Below are positions 44,633 to 55,999 of a stretch of 64,000 nucleotides of DNA, in pieces. Below the pieces are notes generated by a model that was given only the letters and a program-made list of their open reading frames with translations, was not told where the DNA came from and did not search any database. The translations under genes and the position numbers were made by a program. Numbering within the stretch: the first letter of the stretch is position 1; every line of letters begins with the position of its first letter. Source of the stretch: Chamaecyparis obtusa (lineage: Eukaryota; Streptophyta; Pinopsida; Cupressales; Cupressaceae). The stretch spans positions 124,001-188,000 of the forward strand of contig BSBK01007852.1 in assembly GCA_027943335.1 (NCBI GenBank). Direction: 5' to 3'.

Positions 44633-46129
44633 TGTTAACCCCAACTGATGGTGATGATGATGAAGATCGAGATCAGAGGTATACAAGATTGTAGATGGAT
44701 TAGATCAATTATTATTTTTTCATTAATGTCAAGCAATTTATTTATGGTTTATATTGAGTTGCCATATCATTAGGAGTATGATATAAGCTGAGTGAGTTAA
44801 GGAAAAAGAGGAAGTGAAAAGTTATGAAGTTGAAGAACTTAATTGGGAAGCTAATACAGATCAGATAATGATAGGGTAATAATTATTTAGTAGTTTTCTA
44901 CTTTACATTTGATGATATGAAGTTGACAAAGGAGATTGGACAAGTCGGCAAAGAAAATAGTTTGGTTACGGAGCAAAAAGAAGTCATTCGGTAAAAGGAA
45001 AGTAATTTTTGGTAAAGAGAAAGGAAGCCAAGACACCGAGTACAAGGAGGTAGTTACCGAGTGAAGAAAATAGAATTTTGGTTGAAGGAAAAGGAAGGGC
45101 ACTGATAAAGGAATATAAATTAAATGCAAGGATTAGAATGGCATTTAATAAAGAGCCACAGTGATCTGGAAGATTCCAAGGATAAAGAAGAGTTAGTTAA
45201 AGAGATCTACAATCAGGAAAATTTAAGGTGATGATCTATGATAAAGATTTAAGTGGCAAGAAGTGAAGGTATAAGTTCCAAGAAAAGTTCAAGTTCTGAG
45301 GTGATGATGACACATTTTACTGAGTGCCAAGTTCATTGAATTAGTTCAAGAGGATGATCTGAAAATTTAGAATAAATAAAGGAAAACCTCATCAAGAAGA
45401 TTAAGAGGCAAAATAGAGTTTATATAAAGGATGAAATTGTATGAAAAATGAGTTGTCTAGTTAAAGTGTGGATGTGTAACTGAATGATGTAGTGAAGAAG
45501 CAAAAGGTGGAAATCTAAGTCTATAGCAGAGATTGATGAAGTGTTGAGGCCAGTGAATAGTGAAGGAAAGAAGTGAAGACAAAGAGAGGACAAGGGATTT
45601 GACTACGCAAGAGGTAGTTGCAGATTTACAGATCAAATTTTTATGTTGTTGCTTTTTAATATTCGTAGAAGGAAAATATCTTAACCAAGTGGACTTAACA
45701 GTCTTATTGTAAATCCTTGAGAGAGGTGACATTCTAGAAGAGTATTCAAAGCCCTTTAACCAATCCTCTCCTAACAGGGTGAAGATCCTAACAAATCTGA
45801 GGTAAATCCCCTAACAGGGTCACATTTAACAATGTGCATTGTAATTTTAACAAGATTGACTCTTAACTGAATATACTTCAAAAGAGTATTTTGATTGGTG
45901 GGTGATAATTCCCATCGTGGTTTTTCCCAAATTGGATTTCCACATTAAATACTAGTGTCAAATGTTTTGAATTTTTATTGTGCATGTTATTTGTTGATTA
46001 CTTAAAGTTGGTGATTGAAAAAGTGTTTGATTATTGTTGAAGTTTGTCTTACCGAGTTGAATCAGATTTAAATTTTTAAGGTTTAAAGAATAAATGATTA
46101 TTGATTCACCCCCTCTCATTAATCTAATA
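44633..46129 (+). repeat. C4 5' LTR
   Basis: It starts TGTTAACCCC and ends TCTAATA (worn TAACA). Its length of about 1.5 kb matches the C1 and C3 LTRs. The TATATAAA box is at 45421-45428 and the U5 block GTGGTTTTTCCC...TTTCCACATTAAA at 45917-45947, then TGATTCACCCCCTCTC before the end. Its early part shares a short stretch with C1/C3 around the TCATTAATGTCAA motif. Confidence 0.8.
45421..45428 (+). promoter_or_regulatory. TATA box of the C4 LTR
   Basis: TATATAAA precedes GGATGAAATTG, at the same relative place as TATATAAG in the C3 LTR (58779-58786). Confidence 0.6.
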
Positions 46130-46194
46130 ATTGGTATTAGAGATAAGGTACTCTAAAGGGATTAGTTTAAAAGACTTGAGTAAAATATCTGAAG

Positions 46195-47308
46195 ATGTAT
46201 AAGAGGGAGGCACCAAAGTTGAATAGGGATAAATTCTCTACATGGAGGAGAAGGATGAGGTTGCGCATATCTAGAATTGGAGACTCTACAATATACTATC
46301 TTGACAATGAGTATTCACCACCACCATTTGGGCCTATGACAGTTGAACAAGTAAGAGAAAGGAAATATCACACACAAGTTATGATTGAGATATCTTCTAC
46401 TCTCACCGACCTGGAGTTCAATGACCTTAAAGGATGTGATACAGTAAAACAAATGTGAGATAAGCTTGCATTGGTATATGGTGGAGATCTACATGTTCAG
46501 TAGGCAAAAGCTGAAAGTCTAAAAGGAAATTTTGATTCTATGAGAATGAAAGAAGGTGAAGATGTTACACAGTATAGTAGAAGATTGAAGAAAGTTGTGA
46601 GTAGAGGTGTTGGAGTACATATTGAAGAATAAGAAGAAGTAACAAGTAAACTGATGAGGATGTTGTTTCCTATATATGCCATCCGAGTGTCTATAATACA
46701 AGAACTGAGATCCATTCCTTAGATGTTTGTTTCACTGGATGCTACAATTGGTAAGTTGATTGCTTTTGAGCTAAATTATTTTGACAATAGTTAACTTGCC
46801 ACTACTAAGATTGAGTCTGCATTCAAGTCATCTTTGAACATTGGAAATTCTAGAGTCTCTATATCAAGTGATGGTTATGTAAGTAGTGTAAGTGAATGGT
46901 TTTAAAGTTGCAAGAGTGATCTAGAAAGTCTGTTTGAAGAGTAACGACAATAGGAAGAGTTTGAAGCTTTACTAGCTAAGATACTACCAAGAGGAAAAAT
47001 AAAATATTGAGGTAAACTACCTTTGAAATGTTTCAATTCCAAAAATATTGTTCATATTACATCTAGGTTTCCTGACAACAATAGTGATGAGAAGAAAGAT
47101 AACCAAGATAATAACAAAAGAGAATAGATTCAGGAGATACCAAGATTTCAAGAACAAAGGTAAGAAGTCATGCTACATCATTAAAGGACTAACTGATGAT
47201 GATTTAGATAATGATGAAGGTGAAGAGGTTGTATATGTTTCTATCAAGGATGATTCTAATGAAGAAATGTTGGCAAGTGATATTTCGGGAGCACTAGGGA
47301 TCACTTAA
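46195..47308 (+). pseudogene. C4 Gag
   Basis: ATG at 46195 gives MYKREAPKLNRDKFSTW, parallel to C1 and C3. Later boxes are DLKGCDTVKQM, KAESLKGNFDSMRMKEGED, IGKLIAFELNYFDNS and a worn knuckle (CFNSKNIVHITSRF). At least eight stops and one shift (before 47048) break it. The last readable part, EEVVYVSIKDDSNEEM, corresponds to the region just upstream of protease in C3. Confidence 0.85.
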
Positions 47309-47421
47309 GGGTTGTCATTTATAGAAACACTTATGCTGGAGTGATTGCATGCAGAGAGTTTTGGTACTGGAGTCATAGTCATGAAAATGATTAAGTACAG
47401 AATCTGGATAACAATATAATG

Positions 47422-48295
47422 TGTTACAGTTTTGGTCAACAAAGATAATGTATGATGAATTATGGCTTGTGAAGTTAGTAGAAGACATTTTGGGATATGT
47501 ATGACCTTTAGTTAAAGTCACACATGTTTTAGTGATGAGATCAGTAAGATACAATGTTGTGAAGGTATGCAAAAATAGAGAATCAGTGTAACAGGGCATA
47601 TGAGCAGTCGCGATGCTTGAGGCAAAGTTAGTTGGTATGGTAACGTGCTAAGTCAGGTAGAAGTTGTATATTGCTGACAATTTGGTAATATATGATCATC
47701 GACTCTATGTTGATCATTTTCATAAGTAATTATTATGTTTTGCAATATATTTTGAGAGCTAACTGGATGGTAGAATTAGTATAAGTATAGACTATTTTGT
47801 GGAAGCGATAAGTGTGATTGTGATGATGATATGATGGATGTGAATCTGAGAGTAGAGAGAAGATGTGAGATCAATAGTTAACAAAGCTATAACTGGAACT
47901 ATCTAATCATAGAAAGTGCTTGTATTGTTCATTTTTTAAGAACACTTTGTGACAGTATTTTGATTGTAATATTTGTAAGCTCACCACCTTTTAATAGGGT
48001 TTTTGTAAACCCCTAATAGGGTTTTATATTCCTCTAACAAGGAAATGTACTATGTAATACTCAGCTCCTAACATGGATACTATATTTTAGTGCATAGTTG
48101 TGGGTACCATCCCTACTGAGGTTTTCCCTTGGCCAGGGTTTCCTCAAAAAAAAATCATGTTGTTATGAGTTATGTGTTGTGCATTTATGTTCTTTTCATT
48201 TCAGCATTATTATGGTTTATTTACAATTGGTTGAAGTTTAAATTAAAGTGTTGTAATATTGATTCACCCCCTCTCAGTATTACCTAATCCTAAAA
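47422..48295 (+). repeat. N2 5' LTR
   Basis: It ends CCTAAAA (worn CTAACA) at 48295. From 47457 on it matches 5027-5890, including GGTTTTCCCTTGGCCAGGG near 48121 and TGATTCACCCCCTCTCAG. The 5' limit is uncertain within about 100 bp. Confidence 0.75.
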
Positions 48296-48354
48296 ATTGG
48301 TATCAAAGCTATAGGCCCTTGGAGAGAAAGCCTAACAGCTTAAGGGATATCAAA

Positions 48355-49199
48355 ATGGATTCAGAAAGTTTGGAAGAAAACTTTGAAGCAGCACTTGATG
48401 ACCTGGAAAAAGAAAAGGCTGAGAATGGAAAATTTAAATTTAAATTGAGAAGAGGAGAAGGCTTTATCAAGAAACTAAAGGAATGACTTGAAGTCTCAAG
48501 AAGTCAAAAACAAGACCTTATGGACAAGATCAAAGAGGATTTAGAAAATGACACATCAGATCAAGTAAAGAAGCTGGAGCAGGAAAAAGAGCAAATCAAT
48601 CTTCTGATGATTAAAGAAGTTCAACATGAAAAGGATGCAAGATACAAAGTTGAAGAGACACTTAAAGAAGCAAATGTGCAGATAGGACAAATGAATACTA
48701 AACTTGATCACTACAAGCATAAATGTCAAGAATTGGGGAAGTACAATTAGATCATTAAAGGTGAACTCACTCAAGCCAAATTACACATTGAGAAGTTGCA
48801 CATGAGCAGTGATAAAATTAATGAACAAAGAGAGAGAGAGACAAAAACCTAAAGGAGACATGACTTGAATCGGATTCAATGAAGGTGAATATTCTAAGAC
48901 TAATGAAGAAACACATGAAGCAAAGACTGAAGAAATACCTACTTTTGAAGAACATAAAGAACAAATCAGACCTTTCAGAGGTAGATGCTTTGGATGCAAC
49001 AAAGTTGGACACATGAAGAGAGATTGTAGAGGTAAAGGCCCTTTCAAACACTTTTCCTTGTTATTGTTATAACTGTAATGATTATGGACATAAGAAAGTA
49101 GAATGTAGAAAACCAGATCAGTCAAGGAACAAACAAGATTATGTTAGAGAAGAGTTAGCAGCCAAGATCACATGTTACAAATGAAATAACTATGGGCAT
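48355..49199 (+). pseudogene. N2 ORF1: coiled coil and CCHC knuckles
   Basis: ATG at 48355 (MDSESLEENFEAALDDLEKE). Heptad-rich Lys/Glu/Leu sequence continues in one frame to about 48830 with stops at 48484 and 48748. After shifts, knuckles CFGCNKVGHMKRDC (about 48986-49027) and CYNCNDYGHKKVEC (about 49065-49110) follow, and a third (CYKCNNYGH...) is cut by G4 at 49200 and completed on the far side. The coiled-coil plus knuckle layout suggests self-assembly and RNA binding. The copia gag core is absent. Confidence 0.75.
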
Positions 49200-50050
49200 T
49201 GATGCAAGAGCATCTTGGGTGTAAGAGCAATCTTGCATCACCCAAAAAAAAAAATATTTTTGTATTCAATAAGGGCTATCTTGTGCAGAGCTGCTATTTA
49301 TGGAAACTTTCTATTTTTAGTAAGTTGGTCATATGATCTCGGAATGTTCTGATTTTACATGTGGAGGTCCATCTCGGTCATATCAGCCTACCAGTAAAGT
49401 TTCATGGCTAGATCAGGTCTAGTTTTGAAGATATTGAAGATTTTCAGTATTGGCAGTAGGGTACAGAAACTTTGAACTCAGTTTTGAAGGCTTTAGAGGC
49501 CCCGGATGAGGTCAAAAATTTGGGTGACAGGTGCTTGCACAAGTTAGGCATGTAGAGCACTTCATGGCCTTTTCGAAATGGGGTTATAACAGTTAATCAA
49601 GTCAATTAGTGATGACTTATGGTCTCCAAAAGTCAAGCCACCTGAAATGGTGGAAAATAATTTTCCTTCAAAAATTTTGTTCGGGTTTCAAAAGTTATTT
49701 TAAGCCGACTTTGATGTAATAAATTGAAAAATAAAATAATTCTAAGTTTGGTCAGCCCTAAGGGCTAAATTTCTGGAACCTTCTCGGGCGGTGGAAAATG
49801 CCTATATAAAGAAGGCCCATAGTGTTGTCTAGGGCAGTTCTAGGTAGTAGATCTAGGTATTGATTTGAGGTTTTGTCCTACAGAATATTGTAAGGGAATG
49901 CCCATGTGGCTTAGCATATTGTAATTTTGAAAGTTTTTAATTCCAAATTTGTGGAGATAATAAGAAGCCCATTTTTTGATCTTGTATATTGTTGTTGTTT
50001 CTCTATTTATGTTATGTGTTTGTGGTATTAAGAGGAGCACCCTTCATCAA
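49200..50050 (+). repeat. G4 5' LTR
   Basis: It starts TGATGCAAGAGCATC and ends CCCTTCATCA. A TATATAAA box at 49803-49810 is followed by GAAGGCCCATAG. Confidence 0.95.
49803..49810 (+). promoter_or_regulatory. TATA box of the G4 5' LTR
   Basis: TATATAAA. The 3' LTR copy near 55290 reads TGTATAAA at the same place. It lies about 240 bp before the LTR end. Confidence 0.6.
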
Positions 50051-50150
50051 GTGGTATCAGAGCAGGAGTTCCTGAGTGTGTAAATAGATCACTGACTGTG
50101 AGGCAGTTTGCACCAAGACCGTAGTTAGGGTTTCAATGTGCATCGCGAAA

Positions 50151-51190
50151 ATGCTTCCACAAAGGGAACGTGGTGAAATAGTTGGTGTTGTAACACCTGA
50201 GGTTAGAGCGTTCCAGAGACAAGTGTGAGCATTGCAAGAAGAGATTCATAGAGGAATGAATCTTAATGTCAAAGACGAAAGCGAGGATGAAGCCAAAGAA
50301 GAAGATCAAGAAGGAGAAGTCAAAGTTGTGAACCAGGAGGAAGAAAGACTTTTTTGGGCCATTTCCAAGATCAGAAAAATACCTAAGATTGAGGTTCCTA
50401 CATTTTTAGGAAATCTTAACCCAGAGGAATTGATTGACTGGATCAATGAATATGAAGAATATTTTGAGTATGAAGATATTAAGGATCTTGATAGGGTCAA
50501 ATTCATGAAGGTCAGACTGAAAGGTCATGCGAAGATTTGGTGGAAAGAGGTTCAATTAGAGTGAAATAGAAGAGGGAAAGATAAAATCACAAGATGGGAT
50601 CAAATGGTGGATAAATTGAAGCGGCAGTTCATTCCTATTGATTATGAGCTTGACCTACTGAAGAAGATGCAAAGTTTGAAGCAAGCAGGAAGATTTGTTC
50701 AAGAGTATACAAAGGAGTTATATCGAATCCTCATCAGAACAGGCCATGTAGAAGTAGATAAGGAGAAAGTTGTCATTACCTTAATGGGTTGAGGCCGAGC
50801 ATTTAGGAAGAACTAAATCTGGTTCAAATGAACAGTATCAAAGAGGCATACCAGTTTTCCCTAAAAGTAGAAGAAAAATTGAACAAGAAGTTCGAGAGCA
50901 GACAAAATGAAAGAGGTCATGGTGGACGATCATATGGAGGCCAAAATGAAGATCCGAAAAAGAAGGATGAGGCCATTAGTAGTCAAAATCAGAGAGGAAA
51001 CAATTTCAATTGTTTCCAAGATCAGAACAATAGAGATTAGAGAGGAAGAGGAAGAGGACAAGGTTCAGGAAGAGGAGGCTTCCTTGGAACATGTTTTCAC
51101 TGTGGAGAAGAAGGTCATAGGGCATTTGAATGTCCTCAATGCCAAGGAAGGATGGATAGGAGGAATGAAGGCCAGGCCAGAGTTGCACAT
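50151..51190 (+). pseudogene. G4 Gag
   Basis: ATG at 50151 (MLPQRERGEIVGV). An acidic region (EDEAKEEDQEGE) precedes the core ELIDWINEYEEYFEYEDIK, GHAKIWWKEVQLE and a frameshifted YLNGLR segment near 50780 (1-2 bp loss). An RG-rich stretch and the knuckle CFHCGEEGHRAFEC (about 51093-51135) follow. Stops occur at about 50226, 50562, 50811 and 51038. Confidence 0.9.
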
Positions 51191-52768
51191 GTAGATGAAG
51201 ATGCTAGATCATCAAATTCTGAAGATGCTGAAAGAGGAGAAACAATGATTAACAGAAGAATCATATTGAGTGGTGAGAATGAACTTAAGCAAAGGAGGAG
51301 CTTGTTTCACACTCAATGCAAGTGTGAGGGTAAATGTTGTGATGTGATTATTGATACTAGAAGCACTAAAAATTTGGTGTCAAAAGAGATGGTGACAAAG
51401 TTGAAGCTCAAGAGACAGAAACACCCACATCCATATCAGATTGCCTAGGTGCAAGATGACCATAAGGTCATGGTCAGTGAATAGTGCCTAGTAAAGTTCA
51501 AGATCAGCGGGTACCAAGATGAGGTACTATGTGATATCATATCTATGGATGCATGTCATATGTTTTTGGGTAGATCATGGCAGTTTGACAGATGTGTTGT
51601 ACACGATGGTCATGAGAATACCTATTCCCTGACAAAGGATGAAGTGCGACATAAGCTAAAGCCATTGAAGGAGACTGAAGAAAAGGTATGGGGTAATGCG
51701 AGAATAACTTTTGTTGATGGAAGAAAATTCCTAGATGGTATGAGGCATGAGCATGTGTGTTTTTCTTTAATTTCAAAAGCTGGTAAAGAGGAAGTAGAGG
51801 ATGTACCTATAGAGGTTGCAAATTTGTTGAATAAGTTTTAGGATGTTGTATATGATAATGTACCTAATGGATTACCACTAGTAAGGAAGATCAGTCATCA
51901 GATGGATTTGATTCTAGGAGCCAATTTGCCAAACAAGGCAACACACAGAATGACACCAACAAAAAGTGAAGAGTTGAACAGACAAGTACATGAGTTGTTA
52001 CAGAAGGGATTGATTCGGGAGAGCTTGAGTCCATGTGTTGTACCAACAGTATTAGCACCAAAGAAGAATGGAGAATGGAGGATGTGTATAGATTCCAGAG
52101 CAATAAACAAGATCACAATCAAGTATAGGTTTCCATTGCCATGAATGGATGATATTATGGATTGTTTGAGTAGAGTTGTGTATTTCTCAAAGATAGATCT
52201 GAAGAGTGGATATTACCAGATTTGGATCAGAGAAGGAGATGAATGGAAGACTACCTTCAAGACAAAGGAAGGACTGTATGAGTGGTTAGTCATGCCTTTT
52301 GGGCTAACCAATGCACTGAGCACTTTCATGCGGCTCATGAATGAAGTTCTAAAAGAATTTCTAGGTAAGTTTGTCATTGTGTACCTAAATGATATTTTGA
52401 TCTTTAGTAAGACATTGGAAGAGCATATGATGCATATTTTTATGGTGTTTGAGAAGTTAAGAGATGAGAAATTGTTGATTAATTTGAAGAAGTGCAGTTT
52501 TGTGAAGAAAGAGTTAGTGTATTTGGGATTTGTAGTTTTAGCAAAAGGTCTAAAAATGGACCCAGAGAAGGTACAGGCTATCTTTGAATGGCCTACTCCA
52601 AGAAGTGCTACTGAGGTAAGGTTTTTTCATGGTTTGGCTAGCTTTTACAGAAAGTTTATCAGAAATTTTAGCAGTATTTGTGGACCCTTGACTGAAATAA
52701 TTAGAGGGGATAGAAAAGAGTTCAAGTGGACTAATGGGGTAGATAAGAGTTTTAAATTGTTGAAATAA
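51191..52768 (+). pseudogene. G4 protease and reverse transcriptase
   Basis: The protease active-site region reads VIIDTRSTKNL, so DSG has become DTR. RT has [44 protein letters not shown] and a catalytic box YLNDIL (first Asp of YLDD replaced by Asn, about 52384-52395). Stops occur at about 51446, 51482, 51839, 52142 and 52766-52768; the last is at the same RT/RNase H position as the stops in G1 and G3. Confidence 0.92.
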
Positions 52769-52814
52769 AAGGTTACAGAACAACCTTGTTTTAGCACTTC
52801 CTAATTTTAACAAG

Positions 52815-54640
52815 GTGTTTCAAGTAGATTGTGATGCTAGTGGTACTGCAATAGGAGTTGTTATGAGCCAAGAAGGTAAACCTATTGCTTATTTTAGTGA
52901 GAAGTTAAATGATGCCAAGAGAAAATATTTTGTTTATGATCAGGAATTTTATGCTATAGTTCAGGCATTGAAGAAGTGGAGACACTATCTACTTCCTAAA
53001 GAGTTTATTTTCTATATTGATCATCAAGCTTTGCAATATTTGAATAGTCAAGGAAAGTTGAATCAAAGGCATTTGAAATGGGTTGAGTTTTTGCAGAGTT
53101 ATACATTTTTTTTGAAACACAGAAGTGGAAAGTCTAACAGGGTTGCAGATGTGCTTAGAAGAAGGCAACTATTGCTGATAGAGATGCAGATTGAGGTGGT
53201 TAGGTTCAAGGAAATCAAGAATTTGTATCCAAAGGATCTTGATTTTGGTGAAGCTTGGAAAGCTTGTAAAGAACCTATTACTCTAGACAGAATGAAGTGG
53301 CTGGATTTCATCATTCAGGATTATATGCTATTCAGAGGAAGTTAGTTGTGCATTCCAAGAAGCTCTATGAGGGAGAATCTCATCAAGGAGAAGCATAGCA
53401 GAGGATTGGCTGGACATTTTGGTTGTGATAAAACCATTGCTTTGGTTAGTGAGAATTATTATTGGCCATAATTGCAGGAAGATGTCAAGAAGTTTGTACA
53501 GAGTTGTAGAGTATGTCAGATGGTGAAAGGAGTGAAGCAGAATACAGGGTTATATCAGCCATTACCTGTACCAAAGAAGCCTTGGGAGGATATCAATATG
53601 GACTTTATTCTTGGATTACCGAGGACTCAGCGGGGACATGATTCAATTTTTGTGGTGGTTGACAAATTTTTGAAGATGGCACATTTCATTCCCTGCAAGA
53701 AGACTAATGATGTTGTTCATATAGAAGAATTGTTTTTCAGAGAAGTAGTGAGACTACATGGTTTGCCAAATACCATAGTTTCAGATCGAGACACCAAGTT
53801 TGTAGGTTATTTCTAGTGAACATTATGGAAGAAGCTGAAGACAAATTTGAAATTTATTTCATCACATCATCCATAGACTGATGGACAAACGGAGGTGGTG
53901 TATAGGAGTTTGGGAAATTTACTAAGATGTTTGGTTGGAGATAAGCCGACAGGATGGGATTTGATTTTACCACAGGCAGAATTTGCATACAATAATTTTG
54001 TCAACGGGAGTACTAGTAAATCACCATTCCAAATTGTATATGGAAATAGTCCCAGAAATGCATCTAAGTTGAGAAGGATAGATCAAGGAGAAATAAGTAG
54101 TGCTGAAGCTGAGGATTTTGCAGAACATTTGAAGAACATCCATGAGGAGGTGAGGAAGAACATTACCAAGATGAATGCACAGTATAAGGCTAAGGCAGAT
54201 GAGAAAAAGAGGCATAAGGAATTTCAGGTTGGAGTTGAAGTCATGGTTCATTTGTGGAAGGAGCAATTTCCAGTTGGTACATATAACAAATTGAAAATGA
54301 AGAAGTTTGGGCCATGTAAAATACTGAAGAAGCATGATTCAAGAAATGCATATGAAGTAGAATTGCCTACTGAGCTGAATATTTCACTAGTGTTTAACAT
54401 TTCAGATTTGATAGAGTATCATGAGGGAGGTGTTGAAGATGAGATCACAATAGCACAGTGGAGTATTCCAACAACTAGTTCAGATACCAACGAGATTGAG
54501 GATATATTAGATAGTCATGTTGGCAGAAGCACAAGGAACAGGACATATGAAGAATATCTGGTCAAGTGGAAAGGATGACCCATTGAAGATTCATCATGGC
54601 TGACAAAGGAGGAGGTTAACCACCTTGGTTTTCCTCTACA
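52815..54640 (+). pseudogene. G4 RNase H, integrase and chromodomain
   Basis: The frame changes near 52790 by a one-base gain. RNase H: FQVDCDASGTAIGVVMSQ, YFSEKLNDAKRKYF, IDHQALQYL. Integrase: HSRGLAGHFG...[42 protein letters not shown]. The chromodomain is at about 54500-54630 (RSTRNRTYEEYLVKWKG, a stop, then PIEDSSW). Stops occur at 53343, 53470, 53814 and 54576 among others. Confidence 0.92.
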
Positions 54641-54685
54641 CACCTGAGACATAACAAGGTCACTTCTCAAATTACCTCAAGTGTC

Positions 54686-55535
54686 TGATGTAGGAGCATC
54701 CTGGGTGTAAGAGCAATCTTGCATCACCCAAAAAAAATTATGTTTTTGTATTCAATAAGGGCTATCTTGTGCAGAGCTGCTATTTATGGAAACTTGCTAT
54801 TTTTAGTAAGTTGGTCATACAATCTTGGAATGTTATAATTTTACATGTGGAGGTTCATCTCGGTCATATCAACCTACTAGTAAAGTTTCATGGCTAGATC
54901 AGGTCTAGTTTTGAAGATATTGAAGATTTTCGGTATTGGCAGTAGGGTATAGAAACTTTGAACTTAATTTTGAAGGCTTTAGAGGCCCCAAATGGGGTTG
55001 AAAATTTGGGCGACAAATGCTTGTGTGATTCAGGCCTATAGAGTGCTTCATGGCCTTTCTGAAATGGGGTTATAATAGTCAATCAGGTCAACTAGTGATG
55101 ACTTATGGTCTTTGGAAGTCAGGCCACCTGAAATGGTGGAAAATAATTTTCCTTCAAAATTTTTGTTCGGGTTTCAAAAGTTATTTAGAGCTGACTTTGA
55201 TGTAATAAATTGAAAAATAAAATAATTCTAAGTTTGGTCGGCCCTAAGGGCTAAATTTCTGGAACCTTCTTGGGCGGTGGAAAATGCATGTATAAAGAAG
55301 GCCCATAGTGTTGTCTAGGGCAGTTCTGGGTAGTAGATCTGGGTATTGATTCGAGGCTTTGTCCTATAGAATATTGTAAGGGAATGCCCATGTGGCTTTG
55401 CATATTGTAATTCTAAAAGTTTGTAATTCCACATTTGTGGAGATAATAAGAAGCCCATTTTCAGTTCTTGCATATTGTTGTTGTTTCTCTATTTCTGTTA
55501 TGTGTTTGTGGTATTAAGGGGAGCACCCTTCATCA
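54686..55535 (+). repeat. G4 3' LTR
   Basis: It starts TGATGTAGGAGCATC and ends CCCTTCATCA. It is 850 bp and closely similar to the 5' LTR, with scattered C/T and G/A differences. Confidence 0.95.
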
Positions 55536-55540
55536 GGCAT

Positions 55541-55896
55541 ATTGCAAGGTATTGTAGACTACAAGTAAATTAGGACAGTAGGAGACCACCTACATGTTAC
55601 AAATGCAATAACCTTGGTAACATAGTGAAGTTTTGCAGATACAATGAAGAGGACAATAAAAGAGGACCAAGAGGACCAAGAGGAACACCTCATGTGGTTA
55701 TAAAGAAAAATATTGGAGATAGTGGTAAAATTCTTACTGAGTACATGGATGAGTTTGAGATTCATTTCAACAAATCAGAAAATAAAGAGGATGAGAAGAT
55801 ATGGAAGGTGAAAGATTTCAATAGGGCATTGGTTCAGGGAGAGACAATAGATACTACTATGTCTTCACATGATGATTTCATTGAGATGTTAATCTA
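55541..55896 (+). pseudogene. N2 ORF1, C-terminal part
   Basis: It resumes the knuckle cut by G4 (IARYCRLQ), then another knuckle-like CYKCNNLGNIVKFC (about 55598-55640), RGPRGPRGT and an acidic tail ending at the stop at about 55895 (DDFIEMLI). This makes up to four or five knuckles in ORF1. Confidence 0.7.
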
Positions 55897-55935
55897 GAAG
55901 GCCGCATGGCCTTAGGGGGAGCATTAGATGCAAAT
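55897..55935 (+). promoter_or_regulatory. Hairpin plus purine tract between N2 ORF1 and ORF2
   Basis: AAGGCC-GCAT-GGCCTT is followed by AGGGGGAGCATTAGATGC. The same layout occurs at 18631-18663 of C2 on the minus strand. It could be a secondary polypurine tract or a signal for ORF2 expression. Confidence 0.6.
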
Positions 55936-55999
55936 AACAAAATATATCCAGCCCCTAATTATGAGGAGTGAGCTCATGCAAGCTTAGATATGGTATGTA

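Larger units (their letters stand above)
44633..47421 (+). mobile_element. C4: 5' part of a copia Sirevirus-like element, truncated
   Basis: It comprises a 5' LTR (44633-46129), a PBS from 46130 (ATTGGTATTAGAG) and the gag region to about 47310. It is cut by N2, whose LTR begins somewhere in 47310-47455 (taken as TGTTAC at 47422). The remaining C4 sequence would lie beyond N2 and C3, outside the window. Confidence 0.8.
49200..55535 (+). mobile_element. G4: full-length Ty3/gypsy chromovirus (decayed)
   Basis: The LTRs are 49200-50050 (851 bp) and 54686-55535 (850 bp), with perfect TSD GGCAT at 49195-49199 and 55536-55540. The PBS is TGGTATCAGAGC from 50053. Order is gag, protease, RT, RNase H, integrase, chromodomain. 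It is related to G1/G3 but a distinct subfamily with longer, different LTRs. Confidence 0.96.

Noticed and set aside
50053..50064. TGGTATCAGAGC-like sequences as possible tRNA gene pieces
   Set aside because: They sit directly after each 5' LTR and are primer-binding sites; no cloverleaf or tRNA body is present.
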